A DNA stretch of 64,000 bases, taken from the NCBI GenBank assembly GCA_013399855.1, contig VXAY01002317.1:1869152-1933151 (forward strand), written 5' to 3'. The position numbers and the translations under genes were made by a program. Under the pieces are notes generated by a model. It was given only the letters and a program-made list of their open reading frames with translations, ran no database searches and was not told where the DNA came from. Every line of letters begins with the position of its first letter. Within the stretch, counting starts at the first letter, position 1. The stretch comes from Oxyruncus cristatus. Lineage: Eukaryota > Chordata > Aves > Passeriformes > Cotingidae. This document shows positions 1-12,600 of the stretch, piece after piece.

Positions 1-1281
1 GCACTGATAGTGAACCCTCTCTTTAAATTGCCTTGCATTTTCCATTCTTAGGTTTTTGTAGTATGTTCGGTTTTTTTCCTCGAAACTTTAGTACCTTACT
101 GTTTTCACCAACCTTTGAAGTTTGCCAGGGTCAAAGACCTGCAGCAGGAGACAGGTCTTCTGTAAATATTTCGAAATTCTCATTGAATTATAAAATTTTA
201 CGAATTACTGCTTCCCTGACTTCATTTGCATTTCAGAAAGAGATTTTGGTAGGCTGTCAAAATGACTGAATATAAAGGCTACAAGTCCATGCTTCTGTTG
301 TGAAGGAACAGTGTGTATTTGAAACATTCAGGTCCTGCAGGAACACCTATACCAGACAGGAATGATGCTGAAAGCAAAGTGTGATGATTGATGATTGATC
401 ACCTGACCCAACAATAAATTGATTTTTTAAGGTAAAGGAGAAGGGGAAAAAAACATCTATGTACTTCCTTCTGTTCCAGCAGTCAAGCTGTGTGCCACAT
501 TATGCCATCTCCCACTCTACTATGAAAACATTTGTTCAAAAGCAAACATTATTCTGATTCTGAAATCATGTTCTCAGACATGAATTTTTCTTTTGAATCT
601 CTGTATTGTCATACAGTTGCTAATTACGTGTTCACATTATTGCTTTCTAAGAGTTGTGCCTCATGCAATACATGAGAAGGAGTAAAAATGTTAATGAAAT
701 GTGACTCCTTGTTTAAAATTCCTATTATAAAGGAAGAGGCAGCATGAGGGAAAACAAGTGTAATATGTTTTTCTAGGAAAAATAGCCTCTGTTCATCTGG
801 AAAGCTTACTCCTATCCTAAAGGAAAATAGTCCTGATATGTGGTGACCTGAACTGGCAGAGATATCATTCTGTACAACTTATTTGCTACTTTTTCAGTTT
901 TGGAATGGTGCAGAATATTCTCACGAAGTAGTGTGAAAATGTAGGAAGAGGTAGGTGGGCTAAGGGAAACCTGCTGATTTTGTAGAAAAGGTTGGATACA
1001 AGAAAAGAAAATACTGGAAAGGTCAAAGAAACAGCAGTCAGTAAGCATTTAAAGAAAATGGGATGTGATAATAGAGTAAGTTATTATTATAAAGTTTTGC
1101 AAATTAGATAAATATCAGGATCTTAAATTTAGTGAGTATACATAATAAGTGCATGTACTTGGAAATTTATGGAAAAATAAACATGGCCATATGTATGGTA
1201 ATACTTTTGTGCTTTTTATTTTAAAATGTGTTCAATGTAATACTTGCAGGAGAATATTTTTTTTTTTCTATTAACATACAG
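1..1281. other. AT-rich unique DNA, no gene recognised
   Basis: No repeat family or coding region is recognised. The only reading frames are short (under 80 codons) and resemble no known family. The right end is a run of T followed by a CAG-type dinucleotide that could act as a splice acceptor for the candidate exon starting at 1282. Confidence 0.6.
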
Positions 1282-1337
1282 CTGCAAAACGTAGAAGACT
1301 GAGACCATGATTGCTAAGGCTGGAGAATCCTCAGAAG
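1282..1337 (+). other. Candidate small exon carrying a start codon
   Basis: A 56-nt segment is bounded by a strong acceptor (a long T tract, then ACATACAG ending at 1281) and a perfect consensus donor (AG followed by GTAAGTG from 1338). It contains an ATG at 1307 with A at -3, preceded in frame by a TAG at 1292-1294. Ten codons (MIAKAGESSE) plus one base remain before the donor. The other two frames both stop inside the exon (TGA at 1300 and TGA at 1308), so if it is an upstream gene's exon it would hold that gene's stop codon or be UTR. I do not recognise the protein. Good splice consensus occurs by chance in long introns, so this remains a prediction. Confidence 0.25.
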
Positions 1338-1659
1338 GTAAGTGTATGATGGTGTCTGACACTTCAAGTTCAGTTGTTGTTACTAGTGTTCATGAAACAG
1401 AGAATGCAAGCAAAGCAGTGAGCAAAACCATTCAGGATTCCCATATTTACTTACTTGATCATATTGGACATACTAGTCATGAAAGATACTGGTGAAAGAT
1501 TTGAGGGAATCTAAGTGGAGAAAACATACTTATAGAGAGGCTTGGTGTAATACGCTGTTTGCACAAAGTAAAGCAAACTTACATTTACCTGTAATTTTGA
1601 CACAGATGCTGTAAAGGTTAAATACTTGATGCATAATTCATTTTCTTTCTGTTATGCAG

Positions 1660-2075
1660 CTCAGAATGTGAATGATAAAGCATTTATGACAATGACCTGA
1701 AACTATATTCCCACGTTGTCTTGTTCAACCTTCAGTCTCTATTGTGAACTTTGGAGGAAATATGGCCCTAAGAGTGGACAATGTTTGAGAGGATACATTT
1801 TTTTTTTTTAAATTCTGTTAATAATGCAGAATGTAAACAACAACAAGTTATGAAAAAATGTGTGCTGTGCTGGCTCTGACTGGGTAATCATTTGGAATGC
1901 ACTTTGGTGAGAAAAAAAATTGTAAACTGCAGAGGTGCCAGTGAGGAATGCCCACTTTTCTCCCTTTCAGGGGACTGTATGTTTTTTGTATTTATCCTGA
2001 AATATATAAAAGGTATGCCATGGTTACTATTGCAAGTATGTAAATTAAATAAACCCACTTCCTGATACAGTTAGT
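1660..2075 (+). other. Candidate terminal exon with poly(A) signal
   Basis: A second acceptor (pyrimidine-rich tract, then GTTATGCAG ending at 1659) lies 322 nt after the donor at 1338. Splicing keeps the frame open: the split codon becomes GCT, followed by 12 codons (QNVNDKAFMTMT) and TGA at 1698-1700. About 350 nt later an AATAAA signal sits at 2048-2053, so a normal-length 3' UTR would fit; the right end given here is a guess some 20 nt past that signal. The product would have 23 residues and no recognisable domain. A lncRNA or a 3'-UTR exon of a gene to the left are alternatives, as is chance. Confidence 0.2.
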
Positions 2076-5049
2076 AATGTAAAGCAAGAAATGTGTATGG
2101 CTAGCCAAGGAGACGTGCAACTAGCACTTGCACATACTGAAACACAGCTATGCTTATTTTATCTGGGTCTATTCTGCTGTCCCTGCAGCTTGGTCAGGCG
2201 TAATTGAACCACCACTAAGCTGTATAGGAAAGAAACTGGAAGAGAGGGGCTGCAGAAGCAAAGAATGCATTGTGCACTAGTGACCTCAGAATTTGCACAG
2301 ATCCTTAAGTGTGATTTTAGTCATACGAATTGTATTGGAATTTGCTTTATCCTCAACAATTGCAAGGGCCTATTGTTTTGGAGTTTTATTCTTTCTTGTT
2401 TATTAATACACTGGTATTATTACAGAGCTGTTGATGATTAACTTGTCTGCCTCTGAGAATCATCATGTAATTTGTTACAACTGACTTACACATTCTGTAA
2501 TAGTCCTAGGTCTTGGATATTAGAGTGCCATGGAGTAAATCTGTGTGTATAGTTTTCAGATGAAAGAGAGGAGGATATGTGTGTCATTCTGTAGGTTTAT
2601 TTTCAGAGTCTAAGTGAAAATGATCTATAAATCTAGGTCAGAATACAAGTTCAGCATTTCTAGGGCTTCACAGATCTGTGATTTGAAGTTTGAGAGAAAT
2701 AAATACACAGACTACAGTAACTCCATAGCTTAACATGTATTTATGTGTTATAAAAATTCTATAGGTTCTGCCTGTGCTTGATTCTAGCTAGTACTGTTAC
2801 ATAATTATGGTTTCTGAAGCTACTCTTTTCAGAAAAGTAATCCCTTTGCATTGTTCATGTCAAACCCCCAACAAAACAAAGAACCCCATGCCACCCTACT
2901 AATTTTAAACAGACTGTATTTACTTTCTAAACTATATCAAAGGTATAGATTATATTTCTATGTAAAAATGCTTGGCATGAACACTGGCCTTAGAGAGTAT
3001 AATAATTGAATATGCTTAAAAATAAACAACTATTAGGTAGGGTCCCTGATGTTAATTTTATAAACTGCTGCTGATACAGTAATGATTTGTATATTTCAGT
3101 TTAAAACCAGTTTAGGATAATTTCTTTTTTGTGGTTCAAATGCATCAAGTCAGTGTAATGGTAACAGCAGAATACTAGTGATATGGTAAGAATGCTCAGA
3201 CTTATTTTGTCTGGAAGAAATAAATTATAAATAGAAAAACTTCCTGAAGTTCTAAAATAATCCACAGATTTTGAAAGAAGAACTTTTAAAATAGAATCCA
3301 CTTAATTTTCTGCCCCTTGGTTATCCTCACTTGTTTACAATATAATATTTTTTTAAATTAGCATATATCAGAACAATATCACGCACAATACATAAATAAT
3401 CAACAAACATATACACTATGTAAACAGTATTATGTTCTATGTTTTTTGGTGTCTTTCACTTGATGATGTCAGAGACACCCATAAATGTTGAATGAAAGCA
3501 GTTTGGTTACATTCTGAAGAACTTCTAATTTATACCTGAAAATCCCATATTTTGTCCACGAGATTTCATATTATCTTGTATAACAGACAAGATATTCCTG
3601 GGCACTGTTATATGCAGGTATTATAACTTTTCTTGTATGAGTGGGTGAAATCCTGGCTTCATTTGTATCAACAGGAGTATGCTGAGTGAAGCCAGGTTTT
3701 CATGTAAGTTCTTTTTCTACATGTCTTTTCAATTGCTTTGTTTAGTATAATATTAGGGATGTTTCTGTTGCATATCCCACTTAAGATACATGCAAAAATG
3801 AAGCAAAGATGCTTGCAAGGTTGTTTCTGATTGAAATGAAGATAAACCTTTCCAGATGAGTACCTTTCAGTAAAAGTAAATATAATTTTCTTTTTCTATG
3901 TAAACAATATTGTAATCAAAGATAATACGTAGGATTAGGTACCTTATGACTGGATGGGAGGAGAAATGGTGATTAAATACAGTTATGCAGTTAGTGTATA
4001 TAGGAAAGTCCCAACAGTGTTTTTCAGTTTTGTGGACAGTCCCTTTTTCAGCCCTAAGCTTGAGAATGGGAATGCTTCATGCATCAGACTGATATGATAA
4101 AAAAGCTTTTTAGTTTTCTGATTTTAGTTTTTCTTGGATGTCTGTTAATGTGCCATTTTTGAGATTGAGCCTTACCACATTACCCTTTTGTCTTTTAATC
4201 CCCCTGATTTTCACATCCATAACATAATAAATTGCTGTCCTCTCAGCAAATGTCACTTTCATCTGTTATTTAGACTGCAACAGCTTTGTTTTCAGACTTT
4301 ATAAAGCATCTGCAGTAGCTGCAAAAGTGAGGCCAGTTTGTTTTGTCCATACCTGAATTGATCCTCTTCTATCTGCGAAAGTATAAACGTGAAAAATTAA
4401 TGAAGTGTAGAAAGTACTATAAATGTCATTACTTACGTATACTGATGCAACTCCTCTGTTATTTTTACAAAAATGTTGAGCTTTTTTGTGAAGTGGACTA
4501 GAAATGTTTAGTCAGTGAGTTGAAGAAAAGTTACAAAGTAGCAATATTGGTTCAAACAGCCTGGATTGTAAACAAAGGCTCTCTTAAGTACATGTAATAG
4601 TGTAATAGTGCCAGAATATTTCTGACCTTTTCAAGTTAATTGTCCTGAAAGTCATTGGCATTCTCTTTTTGTTACTAAAGCTTTTCCTTTCTAGTATTTA
4701 TAATGTAAACGTTTTTTAAACACTAATGTAGTTCAAAAAACTGGAAATTGCACAATGTAATAATATAGAAAGGACCTTGATATGAAACAGAGGAAGGATT
4801 AGGTAATGTTTGGTTACCTTTCTTTTCTTTTGACTGATCTGGTTTCTGATTTTTTTTTCTATTGCCTCTCTTCTTGAAAATATATGGAGTGAACTGTTCT
4901 ATTTGGGGAAAATTTGGTTAAGCAAATAACAGATATATCTTAAAATGTGGAAAACTAGATTTAATGCAGATCAGAGGATGCTGTCATTCTTTGTTTCAAG
5001 GGCACACTGCTGTCTCATGGTTAACTGTCTGTACAACAGGAACATTAGA
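2076..5049. other. AT-rich unique DNA, nothing recognised
   Basis: No gene, LINE, LTR or long simple repeat was found by eye. Short frames are scattered on both strands without family resemblance. Small homopolymer runs occur (for example a T run near 4850). Confidence 0.55.
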
Positions 5050-5342
5050 TCATTTTCTGCAAAGCTGTTTTCCAGCTGGGTGACCTGTTCTGGTGCATGG
5101 GGTTTTTCGTTCCCAGGTGTAGGACTTGACAAATTCTTCTGTTGAACTCCATCAGAATCCTGTTGGCTCAGTTCTCTGGCCTACTGAGGTCTCTCTGAAT
5201 AGCTGCACAATCCTCTGGCTTATCAGACACTTCTCCCAGTTTTGTGTCATCAGCAAACTCACTGAGGGTGCACTCTACCCCATCATCCAGATCATTAATG
5301 AAGACATTGGACAGTTTCGGACCCAAAATTTGTTTGCTACTA
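5050..5342 (-). mobile_element. CR1 LINE fragment (RT motif C region)
   Basis: On the minus strand the segment translates to [17 protein letters not shown] followed by ADDTKL. This is the FADD box of non-LTR reverse transcriptase, with the surrounding residues typical of CR1 ORF2. The same stretch is found, less decayed, near 18000-18060. The copy has neither a 3' tail nor an intact frame, and is truncated at both sides. It is a dead retroposon remnant, not a gene. Strand is inferred from the reading direction of the RT remnant. Confidence 0.88.
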
Positions 5343-5384
5343 CTTATTTGCTGCATTTATTGCTACTTATACACTTGTAAAAGA

Positions 5385-5612
5385 CTTCGCCAGGTTACCT
5401 ATCCCTGTTTCCACCTTCTGCATACTACCTGTTAGTCCAGGGATGTGATCTTGCTTCTTTTCATGGTCTCTCCCTGCAGGATCCTGAACTCCACCATCAT
5501 GTGGTCACTGCAGGCAACGCAGCCTTCGTCCTTCACACGTCCTTGTGTGTTCAGCCTTCACATCCCCTTACAAGGTCCAGCAGCACACCTTGTTAGCAAA
5601 CAATGACTATAT
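5385..5612 (-). mobile_element. CR1 LINE fragment (upstream ORF2 part)
   Basis: The plus strand reads, in pieces, CTGAACTCCACCATCATG, TGGTCACTGCAGGCAACGCA and AAGGTCCAGCAGCACACCTT. I recognise these as the antisense of a CR1 ORF2 portion lying well upstream of the FADD box. It abuts the RT motif C fragment at 5050-5342 with only about 40 bp between, so roughly the first part of the RT domain is missing. The likely explanation is one CR1 copy with an internal deletion; two independent fragments are possible. Confidence 0.65.
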
Positions 5613-6578
5613 CACCCATATTAAGTCGTGATTTTCAGACCTCTGTGCAGTTCACAGGGCTGCATAATGAATACATATCCAATAGGACATCGATTTACCA
5701 GACAGAGATCAAGTGCGTCTCCTGGCTACTATTACCAGAGTCATGCTGAAAGGACTTACTCTCTGGGGCTTTTAGTACTCTATGTGAGAGCAGGACAACA
5801 TTAATATTAAAAAGTCACACATATACCTAAAGTTAAAGTTTATGTCAAATCAACAATTACAAGATATATAGATGGATATTTTTCAAGACGTCTAAAAGCA
5901 GGGGAATGTGTAAATTTTTCAGAGCTCCCTTTCTTCAGAGTTTTCAGGGCACCTCGTCAGGTTGTATATAAAAGAACATTTGGCCACGGTTCTCAAGAAA
6001 GTTCAGGTAAGGTAAGTATTCCCTGAATCAAGGACAAAAGCTAATATGATGGAGCTGAGGCAGACGTGCTGGACATAATAGGAAGTGTGGATAGAGAGAA
6101 ATCTGTACCTGATAATGCAATTTGAACAATGGAAAGCAAGACAATGTATGATGAACTTCAAGGAGGTCCATCTACATGTCAAATTATGTGTGCTTTGTGA
6201 AGCTACAAGAGTGAGCACTGTCTGAATAACTCTTGTTTTTAAATTCCCCTTCTTTCTGAAACAAAGTTGTCCTGAGTAGCCGATTAAATGTTACCTAGTT
6301 CAAATTTCTCATTGTCAAACAAATCCTTCCAGGTTTTGGAATACTTCATTTTTTTTTTTTTTTTAAGTGCTGCTTGCTCAAAACTATCAAGACTGGATAG
6401 GACAGAGTGATTACTACCAGTAATGGGAAAACAGAAACTGGGAAGTGAATGTCTAATGAAACTTCTTTTTACTGTATAGAAGAATGGAAGCTGATTCAGT
6501 TTTCAGATCATATATTAAAAATTAAATAAAATAATAAAAATAAAAGAAAACAACAATAAAAACAACAACAACAAAAAT

Positions 6579-6617
<39 letters not shown>

Positions 6618-9600
6618 TTCCTCCCCCGCCGCCTTAAAGGGGAAAAAGAAGAAAGATTTAGAAATTTGTCTCTAAACTAATTCTTCAACGATTTCATCAT
6701 AAAGTGTATGGAGAAGAAAGACAGAAGGAGTTTCCATTGTCATAAATTCTGGAATACCTCTACCCAAGGACCTGAAGGGCCATCAGGATGGGTCAGGTAT
6801 GTAGTGTTTAATTTAGCTATTTTAAAGTTAAAATTACACAGTTCTGCACAATAAACTTTCTGACATTCTTCATCTAGCCTGACATGCTTCTGTTGAGTAA
6901 GCACAAAATATGTTCACAGTTTCATTTATGAAGGATAACAAAACATGGTTAAGAGGCAGCAAAGACTCAGATGTAGCTGTATAGTTCCTTACAGTCTACA
7001 AAGCAAACAGAAGAGATTTTTGAGTGTGCTGAATTTATTGATTTTAATCTACAGTGAATTGAAAGAACACTTCTGTCCTGCAATGCACCTGTTAAAGAAA
7101 ATGTAATTTCAGAAAAGTATATGAAATAGCTCATGGAAATGTTTCCTTATGGTGTTTCTTCTTGGCAGATGTGCTAAATGGTTATTTCTTTTGTCAGATG
7201 GTTCTCATAGTGTAAAATATGACCTGCTTTTTCTCTACTACAGGAGTCAGGCAAACTGCCCATGCACTAGCAGAAACAAAATAGATGACCTTTCTGAAAC
7301 ACTAGAATTTTTCAGAGCTTTTTAACTGGTATTTCATTTGTGTGTGCTGTAGTCAACAAGTTGGATTGGCAGTTTCTGTGACTTCACATTTCTCCTTTCT
7401 CCACATCCAATATAATTTATTTTGAAAATGAGCAGAGAGTGAGATTTTATACTGAGACTTTATCAATCTTTAAAGTTATAAGATCCAGTTTTACTTCCTC
7501 TCTGTTTTTTTTTTTTAAGAAAAGAAACTATAAGTTCTCTAATTTGAGTGCATTGCCAGCTAATTAGTATCACACCAATAATACTGCAGAAGGCAATGGT
7601 TATAATAAGGAAAATCATGGGAGTGGAACACTGCTAAACAATAGCATTAGAATTCTTCTAATGGGTCCCAGTTAATGATATGGAAAAAAAGACAAAAACA
7701 GATGTTATGTTAGACTTGGGAAAGTCCAAAGCTGGGCTAAAAATAGCAAACACACCCATATGTATGAGCTGCTGGGGACATAGTCCTCTTCCTATGTCCT
7801 CTGTCTGAGTGTCATTTTCCTGTTTTGGGATGGTGATAAAACTGTTTAATAAAGAAGCACATGTGGAAATAAAAGAAATAACATTATCTTGAATATATTC
7901 TTTGGAGTTTCAATCGAGGGTGCTAGCTTCTTTTTGTATATAATTCAACTCTGTTGTTCATTAATACTTTGGAAATTGTAGATGAATGAACATAGGCATA
8001 ATAACTTAGCAGAGTCAGTTCATTTAAATTAATAAATGAGACTGTATATGTTGTTTACTGTCTTCTGAAGATCAAACAGATCTAATAACGTGAGTCTGAG
8101 TGATGATAAAATATTACTCTTGCATTGTTGAAGCCAGATATTATTTTAAAAATATTCAAGTAAAAAATTAATCCATGTCTAAAGACTGCCACGTTAATGT
8201 CCTTCGGTGAAAAATTACTTACACATTCAATATTTCTTGAATGAATTTATTAAAGCATAATACAAAATTCTCTCAGAGCACTGACACATGCCAGAGGGCA
8301 GAATAATGAGAACTGGATAGCTAAGCCACTTGCCTGATTTCTGTATTGACAATTTGCTGGAATTTTAAGAAATTGCTGAATGAGTCTGTAGTTGTTTTTA
8401 ATTGCCAGAAGTACAGTGTCTTGGATTTTCATTGGGTTCCTGATCAATATAAAGTGTAACAAAAGAAAAGCTGTCTTGAATGTTGGGGCATTCATACCAC
8501 TTCTGGCCATAATATTGATACAGTTGTCACATTTGTCACCTGAGAATAATACAATACAAGTATGGGTATCTCAAAGAAGAGGCACTTGGTTTGCTGTACA
8601 GTATTGTGTCTCCATATTCACAGCTGACTAGTAATCAGAAAGATTATACACAAAATTGCAGTTACTTAAATAACTGACACAAAAAATTTTGTGATCAAAA
8701 CTGATATATCTCTTACTAATTTTTTGAGCTCTTAAATAATTAACAAAGTTATGTTGATTTGAAGAAGTACACCAGTGAAACACCGCCTCCTACTTCTCTC
8801 CTAGTTATTGACTGATCGTAACTATTTACAATCCATAGTAAAGAAATACCTCTTGTACTGTTTGTCCAGCTATCAGTATCAGCCACCTTTAGTCCTGCTA
8901 CAAGGTGCAGGCTGTCGCTGTATCACCATCTGGCTGTCATGGTAAAAGCTTTGTTTGAGGAAGAAACTTTCTCTCTGGTAGCTGGTGCTAGAAATATTTT
9001 GGCAAACCAGAAATTCGTGTCTGTCTCCTCCATCTGAGTGTTTATAGGGTTGTTATTGGAACAGGAATGGCTTTAGCTATCCAGGTCTCAGTCTAATTTT
9101 TGTGGTGATTATCAGGTGATAGAGATGAACAGACTTTCAAATAGAAATATTTGAGGAGAGCTGATAAAACCTCTCTGTTGCATAGTTAATGAGACTCCTC
9201 AAAGTGTCTTATGGCATTTTAAAATACTGAGAATGACAAATATGAAAAATTTACCTCTAAATCCACCAGTTATAGGTCTGAACCTTATTTTTTCCTCTGA
9301 CTTACAGATGTGATGACTGTTCTAGACAGAATGATCTGAGGAGACTTATAACCTGTGTTCTCCTGCACAAGTGATCAATTGGCAAAATAAAAATTGTAGT
9401 TGGAACAAAATGGTGTCATGGACAGCTGTCTCTGTAGAGTCTCTAGGAGGAAACAAAGACTAAGGTTCTTTTTCAATTCAAGCTGCAGTTCCTCTTTGCA
9501 TCTACATTATTGGCATATTTCCATGTCTCTATTTTAAAGCATGAAATCAACACTGTCAGCAATTTCCTCAGTACTCTGGACTTGCAGATCATTTGCTGGA

Positions 9601-12600
9601 ACCATTACTTCACCAACATTTTTGAAGGGCCTTGCTTCTCTTCTGAAGTTCTATTTTGATGTGATCCTCTCTGTGGAGTTTTCCTGCATGATTCTTGTTG
9701 TCCACCTTTTTATTTTACTACTGCTACCTTTTGGTTTTTTTTAAGAGAGGAAGAAGTTCCCAATGCCTACAGTTTTTATAAAAGCTTTGATTGAGGTGGA
9801 AATACCCAGATTGTTTGCTAAAGACATCTCCCATGCAGAAATCAGAGAGATAATAGCAGTTGTCATCCCTTTGTATTTCATTTCTACACTAAGAAAACTT
9901 GGTACGGTCCTGTACAAGAGAGGACAATTCTGTCTACAGACAGGCTGGAATAGAACATGCTAATGATTTGGTCCTCTCATTTAAGAACTAGTTAGGTGTA
10001 CCCCAGCTACATCTTCCAAAAAAGGACTGGCTTCCTTATCTGAACTTCCCAGAAGAGTTAGCATCATTCACTCCTTGTCCACAGGAAATTCATAACAGTT
10101 TTTTTTTTGCCCAGGGCTATGATTTTGACTCCTGAATCTGAAGGACTTTTTTTCACTTTCTTTTCAGGATTTTCTGTGATTTGGTGCAATTGTGCTCTTT
10201 TCTCACTTTTCTGCCTCTACTGAATTCATTACTTGATGGGGAGCAGTTGTGACTGAATACAGTATAGGGAATTCAAACTGAATTAGAGCACATTCATTCT
10301 CACTGTAGGGCACTGTAAGAATCTTCCATCACACAGACCAAATTTGTCATACTAGAACAATTAATCTATCTTACTCCCACCAGTCTCCTCAGGGGCCCCT
10401 CAGAAGACAAGAACCGATAGTCTCTAGGCAGAATACGTTGTGCCGGTAGTGTATTGCTTGTCACCTCATTCCTCAGTGACCTTGCTCTCTCTACTCCTCC
10501 CATCCCCATCACACAACTGAAGGGTGACATAACAGCCATCCCACAACCTGCAGTTCAGGTGATGGGTGCAGATTTGGCTATGTGACAAGACTGGCTGTCA
10601 AGCCATCATATGGGGGCACCATTAGTGCAGCACTGGATGTGTGCCCATTACATGATCAGTACAGCATACACTCCATCACGTGATCAACGTAGAGAACACT
10701 GATAATTTTAGTGTAATTGTGGCATGACTTCACCTATGTAGAAGGGGATGGATGCGAAGATCTGGCCCCAAGTGCTTCCACCTAAGCCTATGTGGCTTGC
10801 TTGAGCCAAAAATAATTCACCCTATCTCAGAATATAAGGTCTGGAGAAAATGTGTTCTTGTATTTACTGAGAGATCTGAAGAAAGTGGCTTAGAGGAAGC
10901 AAATTTATGTCTGTTCCTCTCAGCTCAGCCAGAGATTACATGTAGTTCAGTTTTTGCCTACAGAACTTGTCTCAGGCCAATGCATACACAAATTAAATTC
11001 CCAAATGTGACAGATGGTATTTGTTTGGTGTGTGTGTTCTCAGTTGCATGCTGTGTCCCTACATAAAGTAACTGAAAAAGGAGAGCTCTTGGAAAGGACA
11101 GCAGGGGATGGGTGCTGCTTTGGGGAGAAGGTTCCAGGTCTGGTAGGACAACAGTCAGTGCAGCCTTGGAGGCTGCAGCTCTTTGTGACAGAGATTGCTC
11201 GGAGGAGCAATCAGCAGGACCCAGAGATAACCAGCTGAATTTCCTTGAGATCAGAGGAGACTTTTTTTCTTGGAAAACTGTTTCATTTTCATTCTTCTGA
11301 TGTGGTCACTTGGAATTTTTTACAACTTAAAAGCTGGAGTACTCGCATTTTTTTATATCACCTGTTCTTTCTTCAGGTTAAAAGCCTTTTGTCTTCTTAC
11401 ATTATCTTTCTATAGGAGGAGGTCTATATCAAACCTCTAACCATTGCTGCCTTCCTACAAATCAATCATTTCTGGGCATTTATTGTTTTTTATAGTTCCT
11501 GTCTATAAAAGACACCCTCAGCTGATCTTTAGTGTGGCTTTCTGTTGTTTTTGGCACGATAATAGAACTGACAATAACTTCCTGCAAGTGAAACCTTTGC
11601 TTTGCAGCTTCTGATATCTGAGTGCTTTCTTCTGCACCAACACTGTATCTGGTTCAATGACTCTTACAGAAACGTGTATTTTTACCTTTTCTCACCTCTG
11701 TATTTTTCTTAGCTACTCTTCTGCTTATGTATCTCTAAAGCTTTTGATGACTCAGCTGTTTTGAAATGTGCGGTTCTTTTCTTTGAGGTGCAAGTAGGAA
11801 GAGACTTAAGTAAAATAGTTGACTTTGACTGATGGTGGGCAGCAGGGTTCTTCCTGTTCTTCACAAAATCTGCTAGGATGCGTGGATTGTGAGAGGAAAT
11901 GGAGTCTAGTGTCTTGAGGGTTGATATTTCACCATATATGGGACTAGAGAAGTATTTATATTGTCACTTAGATGGATTTTTTTTCTCAGTTCATTCCAGT
12001 TCTTGCTTTTCAGCTCTGGGTTTTTTTCACACCCACTCATAGCATTCACAGACTTGCACAATCACACGCAAGTGAGACAATCTGCAAGAAAAATTAATAG
12101 ATTTTTAGATCATTATGCTATTTAGGGCTTTAGGGTATGTGGTATAGCCACTTGTTATGCAAGAAGTGCATCTTATCAAGTAGGTGCCCTTGCCACGTTC
12201 AGCCAATGATACATCTGCTGTTTCAGTGGTAGGTGGTCTCAGAACTACAAGTGTTCAGCACATCTGGCCCTAGTGCTTGGGAACCACATCAGCATAAATA
12301 CTGCCACTTCCAACTACTGCCAAATCAGGAAGTGCAGTAAGATCCTTCTAGTCCTGACTTCCTCCAAGTCATGTGCCACTCCTGAGCTGTAGTAACGTGC
12401 AATTAGCCCTTGTGTCTTTGTTGTCCTCTGCACAGATCTTTCAAAAAAGTCTCTGCCTCATCTTTAAGTATATTCTTGCTGGACTTGTCATCTAAGGAAA
12501 ACATGGCAGGAAGATAAAGAATTAGAACTATAAAACACCCAGATAAGGAGACAAAACACAGTGAGTAAATCATCAGTGTGATTCAGACAGTAGGACAGTA

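Noticed and set aside
262..276. ATGACTGAATATAAA, identical to the first five codons (MTEYK) of a RAS gene
   Set aside because: The match ends after codon 5, the following codons differ (GYKS), and no fitting exon context exists. Chance match.
11180..11210. Small inverted repeat TTGCTCGGAGGAGCAA near 11198
   Set aside because: Arms are only about 6 bp, which is expected by chance in a window of this size.
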